This document shows positions 58,121-64,000 of a DNA stretch of 64,000 nt, one piece after another. Within the stretch, counting starts at the first letter, position 1; every line of letters begins with the position of its first letter. Origin of the DNA: Variovorax sp. OK212 (GTDB lineage: Bacteria; Pseudomonadota; Gammaproteobacteria; Burkholderiales; Burkholderiaceae_C); assembly GCF_900112425.1 (NCBI RefSeq), contig NZ_FOLP01000032.1:1-64000 (forward strand). The letters run 5' to 3'. A program made the position numbers and the translations under genes. The notes under the pieces are model-generated. The model ran no database searches. It was not told the origin of the DNA and saw only the letters and a program-made list of their open reading frames with translations.

Positions 58121-59695
58121 TCAGCCCTGGCGGCGGCGCAGCACGAAGGCCGCGGCCACGATGACCATCGCCCCGATCCACAGCGGCCACAGCCCGAAGG
58201 GCGCCACCCAGCGCGCATAGGGCGTGAGGCCGCGGCGGCCTTCCACGCTGGCTTCGAGCACGCCGCGCGTGAGGCGCGGCAGCTCGTGCGTGACGCGGCC
58301 CGTGGCGTCGATGACGACCGTGGCGCCGGTGTTGGTGGCACGCACCATCGGCCGTGCGAACTCGAGCGCGCGCATGCGCGAGATGGACAGGTGCTCGTCG
58401 ATGGCCACCGAATCGCCGAACCACGCGATGTTGCTCACGTTGAGCAGGATGGTGGGGGCGGTGGCCTCGTCCTTGAAGTTGGCGCCGATCTCGTCGCCGA
58501 ACAAGTCCTCGTAGCAGATGTTCGGCGCGATGCGCTGGCCCTGCCAGAGGAACGGCGCCTGCGCGAGGCCGCCGCGCTCGAAGTCGCCGAGCGGGATGTT
58601 CATCATCTGGATGAACCAGCGAAAGCCCGTGGGAATGAACTCGCCGAAGGGCACGAGGTGGTGCTTGCTGTAGCTGTAGGCGCGTGCGGCGCCGGGCTGG
58701 AAGCCGAGCACCGAGTTGCTGTACGTGCCGCGGCCGCCGAGCCCGGTCATGGGCAGGCCGACGATGGCGGCCTGCGTGCCCTGGCTGTAGCGCGCCTGGA
58801 TGGCTTCGAGGTAGCCGGCCGGCAGTTGCTGCGGCAGCAGCGGCAAGGCGGTTTCGGGCGTCACCACGAGCGAGGCCTTGGTGTCGCGCAACTGCTCGCC
58901 GTACCAGCGCAGCGCGGTCTCGATGCCGCCGCCCGGAATGAATTTTTCGTCCTGCGGGATGTTGCCCTGCAGCAGCGCGAACTGCAGCTGGCCGGTGGCG
59001 CCCTTGTCGCCCTGCACCTCGCTGTGCAGCGGCGAGGCGAATTGCGGCGCGACGAACACGAGGGCGAGCAGGGCCACGCCCAGCGCGGTCTCGGCCGCGC
59101 GCAACGGCCGGCGCAGCGCGACCAGTGCCACGGCCAGCGCGGCCGCCGCGCCGATGCCGTACACGCCCACCCAGGGCGCGAGCGCGGCCAGCGGCCCTTC
59201 GACGTGCGCGTAGCCGCCGGCGCCCCACGGAAAGCCCGTGAACCAGCTGCCGCGCACGAGCTCTGCGAGCGTCCAGAGCGCCGCGAAGACGACGGCGCCC
59301 GTCACCCGTCCCTTGGGCCCGCGCACCACGAACCAGGCGGCCGCCACGGCGTAGTAGAGGCCCAGCGCCGCGGCCAGTGCCAAGACGGCGATGGCCGCCA
59401 GCGGCGCCGGCAGGCCGCCGTAGGTGTGCATCGAGATGAAGAGCCACCAGAAGCTGCCAGTGAGCCAGGCGGTCGAGAAGAGCCAGCCGTGCAGGCCGGC
59501 GCGGCGCCAGCCCGCGCCCTGCGCGCGCAGGCCGTCGAGCAGCCAGACGAGGGCGCCGAGCGACAGCAGTTGCAGCCACCACAGCGGCTTGCCGCCCGCG
59601 GGCGATGCCATCGACAGCGCCTGCGCGAGCCCCGCGGCAGCGAAGCCGAGCAGGCGGAACAGGTTGGCGGAGGTAGAAGCTGGCGCGCCGCGCAT
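58121..59695 (-). CDS. lnt: apolipoprotein N-acyltransferase
   Basis: A 524-residue inner-membrane enzyme that adds the third acyl chain to lipoproteins. An N-terminal membrane domain (about seven helices, 1-210) precedes a nitrilase-like domain with the Glu-Lys-Cys triad in TPETALPLLP, YSKHHLVPFGEF and NICYEDLFG. The start shares one base with the corC stop, the usual corC-lnt pairing. Confidence 0.97.
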   Translation of the reverse strand: MRGAPASTSANLFRLLGFAAAGLAQALSMASPAGGKPLWWLQLLSLGALVWLLDGLRAQGAGWRRAGLHGWLFSTAWLTGSFWWLFISMHTYGGLPAPLAAIAVLALAAALGLYYAVAAAWFVVRGPKGRVTGAVVFAALWTLAELVRGSWFTGFPWGAGGYAHVEGPLAALAPWVGVYGIGAAAALAVALVALRRPLRAAETALGVALLALVFVAPQFASPLHSEVQGDKGATGQLQFALLQGNIPQDEKFIPGGGIETALRWYGEQLRDTKASLVVTPETALPLLPQQLPAGYLEAIQARYSQGTQAAIVGLPMTGLGGRGTYSNSVLGFQPGAARAYSYSKHHLVPFGEFIPTGFRWFIQMMNIPLGDFERGGLAQAPFLWQGQRIAPNICYEDLFGDEIGANFKDEATAPTILLNVSNIAWFGDSVAIDEHLSISRMRALEFARPMVRATNTGATVVIDATGRVTHELPRLTRGVLEASVEGRRGLTPYARWVAPFGLWPLWIGAMVIVAAAFVLRRRQG

Positions 59696-60570
59696 CAGTC
59701 GGCCGCGTCGCCGCCGCGGGCCGGAGACACCTTGAACCAGCGCACCGCGCCGCCCTTGGTGTGCAGCACCACGAAGTCGAAGCCGCCGATGGCGTGGTGC
59801 TCGCCGCGCTTGGGCACGTGGCCCATCTCGTGCGCGACCAGCCCGCCGATGGTGTCGAAGTCTTCGCTGAGCTGTTCTTCGTCGAACACGATGCCGAAGG
59901 CCTCGGCCACGCGCTCGATGGGCGTGTCGCCCGACACCCGGTAGGTGTGGTCGGCCAGGCCGAAGATGTCGCCCTCGTCCTCTGCGATGTCGAACTCGTC
60001 CTCGATCTCGCCGACGATCTGCTCGAGCACGTCCTCGATGGTGATGAGGCCGGCCACGCGGCCGAACTCGTCGATGACGATGGCCAGGTGGTTGCGGTTG
60101 CCGCGGAACTCGCGCAGCAGGTCGTTCAGCCCCTTGCTCTCGGGCACGAACGTGGCCGGGCGCAGCAGCGCGCGGATGTTCAGGCCCGGCGCGCGCTGCA
60201 GCTTGAGCAGGTCCTTCGCGAGCAGGATGCCGATGATGTTTTCTTTTTCGCCCTCGTACACCGGAAAGCGCGAGTGCGCGGTGTCGATCACGAGGTGCAG
60301 CAACGCGTCGTAGGGCGCGTCGATGTTCACCGTGTCCATGCGCGGCGCGGCGACCATGACGTCGCCGGCGGTCATGTCGGCCATGCGCAGAACGCCTTCG
60401 AGCATCACGCGCGACTCGGCGCCGATCACCTCGTTGTCCTCGGCGTCCGCCAGGGTTTCGATCAGCTCGTCGCGCGAGTCTGGTCCGGGGTGGATGAATT
60501 CGGCAAGCTTCTGGAGGAAGCCGCGCTTGTCTTCCCGTTCGACGGGAGCGCGTTCAGGGTGAGGTTCGGC
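59695..60570 (-). CDS. corC: HlyC/CorC-family transporter-associated CBS protein
   Basis: A 291-residue CorC protein: paired CBS domains (about 60-190, with MVAAPRMDTVNIDAPYD and GLITIEDVLEQIVGEIEDEFD) and a C-terminal transporter-associated domain (VSGDTPIERVAEAFG). It is cytoplasmic and lacks the DUF21 membrane part. GTG at 60570 is preferred, giving a VAEPHPERAP-type start; a second GTG at 60618 would add 16 residues. Linked to Mg/Co efflux in enterics. Overlaps lnt. Confidence 0.9.
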   Translation of the reverse strand, partial: AEPHPERAPVEREDKRGFLQKLAEFIHPGPDSRDELIETLADAEDNEVIGAESRVMLEGVLRMADMTAGDVMVAAPRMDTVNIDAPYDALLHLVIDTAHSRFPVYEGEKENIIGILLAKDLLKLQRAPGLNIRALLRPATFVPESKGLNDLLREFRGNRNHLAIVIDEFGRVAGLITIEDVLEQIVGEIEDEFDIAEDEGDIFGLADHTYRVSGDTPIERVAEAFGIVFDEEQLSEDFDTIGGLVAHEMGHVPKRGEHHAIGGFDFVVLHTKGGAVRWFKVSPARGGDAAD

Positions 60571-60672
60571 CACTGCGGGAGGGCTTAGTTGAAGAGACGC
60601 AAGGATACCGGATTGCACATGACAGGCTCTATCGCACGGGCGTCACAGGCCGTGCGGCGCCTTTGCCGGGGC

Positions 60673-61401
60673 TCAGGAACCGGATTTGCGCCGGGCGTCG
60701 CGCATGCCGCTGCGCACTTCCTGCAGGCTGGCCAGGAAGGACCAGAACTGCTTGGCGCGGCTCTTGAGGGCAAAGTCGACCGCGGCGTAGTGCTCCAGGG
60801 CGATTTCGCTCATGCGGCTGTCGAAGGTGGCGCTGGGCAGCTGCAGGTGGGCTTCGGCCTCGGCGCCGCTGCGCACCACGGTGGCGCCGGCGTTGCGCGC
60901 GATCTTCAGCATGGCGGCGTTTTCGCTCAGCGCATGGATGAAGAGCATGCCCACGCCTTCGTTGCGGGCCACGACCACGGCGCGCTCGAACAGGCGGGCG
61001 CCGTAGCCCCGGCCGCGGGCGTGCGCCGAGACCGACACGCCGAATTCGGCGCAGTCGCTGTGCTGGTCGCCGGGCGCGAAGGCCAGGTGGGCCATGGCGA
61101 TCAGGTCGAGGCGGCGGTTGTAGATGCCGAAGAGCTCGTCGCGCTCGAAGTCGAGGCTGTCGACGTAGCGCTGCACCTGTTCGTCGGCCGCCGCGTAGCC
61201 GAAACGCAGGTAGCGGTCGTGCGGGGTCAGGTCGAGCAGGTGGCGCGCGATGCGCTCGCGCTCGCGAGGGCCGATCGAGCGGATCGGCACCATGACGGGT
61301 TGAGGCGCGCTGGTGGCGCGTGGTTGCGCCTCAACCATCGGCGCTTTCAGGAAAGAGCCAAGGCCGAGAGACGCTTTGAGGAGGGTCTTGGCTGTCAGCA
61401 T
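60673..61401 (-). CDS. GNAT-family N-acetyltransferase
   Basis: A 242-residue GNAT enzyme. The acetyl-CoA loop is GRGYGARLFERAV after a beta-strand ending EFGVSVSAHAR, with FIHALSENAAMLKIARNAG downstream. A ~40-residue N-terminal part precedes the domain. The start at 61401 is assumed; an internal Met at about residue 22 is possible. The acceptor substrate is unknown. Confidence 0.87.
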   Translation of the reverse strand: MLTAKTLLKASLGLGSFLKAPMVEAQPRATSAPQPVMVPIRSIGPRERERIARHLLDLTPHDRYLRFGYAAADEQVQRYVDSLDFERDELFGIYNRRLDLIAMAHLAFAPGDQHSDCAEFGVSVSAHARGRGYGARLFERAVVVARNEGVGMLFIHALSENAAMLKIARNAGATVVRSGAEAEAHLQLPSATFDSRMSEIALEHYAAVDFALKSRAKQFWSFLASLQEVRSGMRDARRKSGS

Positions 61402-61478
61402 GCCTCGAATGTAAGGGTTTTCCCTTAATCATCAAGGCAACAGGGGCAATCCGGGACACATTCGCGACCGAGTGCCCG

Positions 61479-61501
61479 GGTTGCGTGGCGCGCACGCAAC
61501 C
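61479..61501 (-). terminator. hairpin after the Lrp gene
   Basis: A perfect 9-base stem GGTTGCGTG / CACGCAACC with a 5-base loop, 8 bases downstream of the lrp stop on the minus strand. There is no T-run, so its strength as a terminator is uncertain. Confidence 0.5.
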
Positions 61502-61509
61502 GGATGTTG

Positions 61510-61983
61510 CTAAACCGGAACGGCGGTGGTCGCCTTGACCCGGTCGAGCACGAAGCTGGTCTTGCAGTCTTCCACGCTGGGGTGCTTCAGCAGGGTGTCC
61601 ATGATGAAGCGGCTGTAGTGGGCCATGTCGGCCACCACCACGCGCAGCAGGTAGTCCATGTCACCGGTCAGCGCCGCGCATTCGACCACCTCGGGCCAGG
61701 TCTGCACGCTGGCGCGGAACAGGTCCATGGGGTTGCGCTTGTGGGTCTCGGTGTGCTTTTCGAGCCGCACGTTGAGGTACGCGGTCAGCCCCAGGCCGAT
61801 GGCTTCCGGCTTCACCAGCGCCACGTAGCGGTCGATGATCTTGTGCTCTTCCAGCCGCTTGACCCGGCGCAGCACTGCGCTGGGCGACAGGCTCACCTGT
61901 TCGGCGATCTGGTCGTAGGTTGCGCGTCCGTCTGCTTGCAGCGTGCGCAGAATGAGCCTATCAATCTTGTCCAATGCTTCCAT
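61510..61983 (-). CDS. Lrp/AsnC-family transcriptional regulator
   Basis: A 157-residue Lrp/AsnC regulator: an N-terminal HTH (ATYDQIAEQVSLSPSAVLRRVKRLEE) and a RAM/AsnC ligand domain (VVECAALTGDMDYLLRVVVADMAHYSRFI). It is divergent from hppD, so it probably senses an aromatic amino acid and controls tyrosine breakdown. The 151-base spacer carries an 11-base direct repeat and a short palindrome. Confidence 0.93.
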   Translation of the reverse strand: MEALDKIDRLILRTLQADGRATYDQIAEQVSLSPSAVLRRVKRLEEHKIIDRYVALVKPEAIGLGLTAYLNVRLEKHTETHKRNPMDLFRASVQTWPEVVECAALTGDMDYLLRVVVADMAHYSRFIMDTLLKHPSVEDCKTSFVLDRVKATTAVPV

Positions 61984-61995
61984 TACGCCATTCTT

Positions 61996-62057
61996 GCAGT
62001 TTTACTGCGTGAGAGCCATCGGGAGCGCCCGGAAACGCAGAAAACCTGAGAGCCATC
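61996..62057. promoter_or_regulatory. palindrome and direct repeats in the Lrp/hppD spacer
   Basis: GCAGT-TTT-ACTGC (61996-62008) is a perfect inverted repeat just upstream of the Lrp start. TGAGAGCCATC occurs twice, at 62010-62020 and 62047-62057, 37 bases apart. These are candidate Lrp sites. The assignment is inferred from position only. Confidence 0.5.
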
Positions 62058-62134
62058 CGGCCTACATTGCATGACCGGCCGCCTTGCGGCTTATTTTTCG
62101 AAATCCCCACCTTACTTTTCTTCGGAGACTGCAC

Positions 62135-63255
<1,121 letters not shown>

Positions 63256-63262
<7 letters not shown>

Positions 63263-63284
63263 GGGCTCCTTCCCTTATTTTTTG
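63256..63284 (+). terminator. rho-independent terminator of hppD
   Basis: AAATAAGGG / CCCTTATTT, a 9-base perfect stem with a 6-base loop, ending in T residues. The TAA stop of hppD lies within the 5' arm of the stem. Confidence 0.85.
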
Positions 63285-63299
63285 CACAAGGAGCCCGGC

Positions 63300-64000
63300 A
63301 TGCGCAGCTGCAAGTTTTCGATCGGTCTGACTTCCATTGCGGCCACGGCCGCCGTTCTGTCCGGCTGCGCGATGTCGCCTTCAGCGCCGGCCCCGGCGGC
63401 CATGCCGCTGGTGGCCGGCTCGCACCTCGACGAGGTGCAGAAGACCGCGGTGCTTCGCATCTGCACGCCGGGCGACTACAAGCCCTTCAGCTTCCAGAAG
63501 ACCGATGGCGCCTTCGAGGGCATCGACGTCGACCTGATGACGGGCTTCAGCGCCAGCCTGGGCGCCAAGCCGCAGTGGATCAAGACCACCTGGGCCAACC
63601 TGCTGCCCGACCTGGCCGCTGGCAAATGCGACATGGCCGTGGGCGGTGTGTCGGTCACCACCGACCGCCAGAAGCGCGCCTTCTTCAGCGCGCCCTACAT
63701 GGTCAACGGCAAGACGCCCATCGCGCGCTGCGCGGACGTGGCCAAGTACCAGAGCGTGGCAGCCATCGACCAGCCGTCGGTGCGCGTCATCTTCAACCCG
63801 GGCGGCAGCAACGAGCGCTTTGCCCGCACCAATTTCAAGCAGGCCAGGCTCACGCTGCACGGCGAGAACGTGACGATCTTCGACGAGATCCTTGCCAACC
63901 GCGCCGACGTGTTCGTGACCGAAGCGGCCGAGGCCATCACGCAGCAGAAGCTCAAGCCGGGCCTGTGCGCGATCAACCCCGACAAGCCGCTGCAGTACGG
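63300..64000 (+). CDS. periplasmic binding-protein-like lipoprotein, cyclohexadienyl dehydratase (PheC)-like, 5' part
   Basis: The frame is open from the ATG at 63300 to the window end (about 233 residues). A lipobox (LSG-C) follows a hydrophobic signal. The mature part begins RICTPGDYKPFSFQ and has GIDVDLMTGFSASLGAKP, GGVSVTTDRQKRAFFS, NPGGSNERFAR and PDKPLQYG. It is a type II periplasmic binding-protein fold. The NPGGSNE and PDKPLQY segments resemble periplasmic cyclohexadienyl dehydratase, which makes phenylpyruvate from prephenate; a plain amino-acid-binding role is the alternative. The hppD neighbour fits the aromatic reading. Confidence 0.8.
   Translation, partial: MRSCKFSIGLTSIAATAAVLSGCAMSPSAPAPAAMPLVAGSHLDEVQKTAVLRICTPGDYKPFSFQKTDGAFEGIDVDLMTGFSASLGAKPQWIKTTWANLLPDLAAGKCDMAVGGVSVTTDRQKRAFFSAPYMVNGKTPIARCADVAKYQSVAAIDQPSVRVIFNPGGSNERFARTNFKQARLTLHGENVTIFDEILANRADVFVTEAAEAITQQKLKPGLCAINPDKPLQY

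Overview
The window is about 64 kb of very GC-rich, densely packed chromosomal DNA. It has the gene content and repeat style of a betaproteobacterium of the order Burkholderiales, most likely Comamonadaceae and close to Variovorax. This rests on Bug-type solute receptors, CaiB/BaiF CoA-transferases, many acyl-CoA dehydrogenases, a glyQ-glyS-gmhB-plsC arrangement, AceK, and GC-rich palindromic intergenic repeats. The assignment is inferred from protein character, not from a search. No tRNA, rRNA, CRISPR array, prophage or insertion sequence was seen.

Region 1 (1-6234, minus strand): an IclR-controlled acid-degradation module. In transcription order it holds ghrA-like reductase, iclR, cupin, Bug receptor, CaiB/BaiF CoA-transferase, acyl-CoA dehydrogenase and the 5' end of an HMG-CoA lyase gene. 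Region 2 (6352-7302): an EthD protein and a glutathione S-transferase. Region 3 (7346-17932, minus): a leucine/isovalerate (Liu) operon with ivd, acyl-CoA synthetase, mccB, an exported hydrolase, liuC, an SMI1-like gene, a DUF4126 gene, mccA and a DUF4349 lipoprotein. A divergent AraC regulator at 18074 is separated from ivd by a pair of direct repeats.

Region 4 (19040-24954, minus): a Rieske oxygenase, a LuxR-type regulator, a thioredoxin, a HAD phosphatase, thiC under a TPP riboswitch, and a YchJ-type protein. Region 5 (25030-33309, minus): a membrane hybrid histidine kinase, metallophosphoesterase, acyl-CoA dehydrogenase, exported M20 peptidase, thiolase and aceK. Region 6 (33368-38908): carbonic anhydrase, then a MerR regulator divergent from an MBL-fold hydrolase across a perfect 20-bp palindrome, an LRR-protein kinase, a pseudouridine synthase and an SDR. 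A gene-free ~600-bp imperfect palindrome follows.

Region 7 (39589-48582): a YgjP-like metalloprotein, plsC, gmhB, glyS, a DUF457 membrane protein and glyQ on the minus strand, then diacylglycerol-kinase-like, phosphoesterase and PAP2 genes on the plus strand. Region 8 (48719-58108): asparaginase facing a RutR-like TetR regulator, then flavodoxin-fold reductase, CodA-like amidohydrolase, creatininase-family amidase, an NMT1/THI5-type ABC importer and a FAD-linked oxidase. I read this as an import-and-degradation system for a small nitrogen compound, substrate unknown, and it is the best candidate for an undescribed system. Region 9 (58121-64000): lnt, corC, a GNAT enzyme, an Lrp regulator divergent from hppD, and the start of a PheC-like periplasmic protein.
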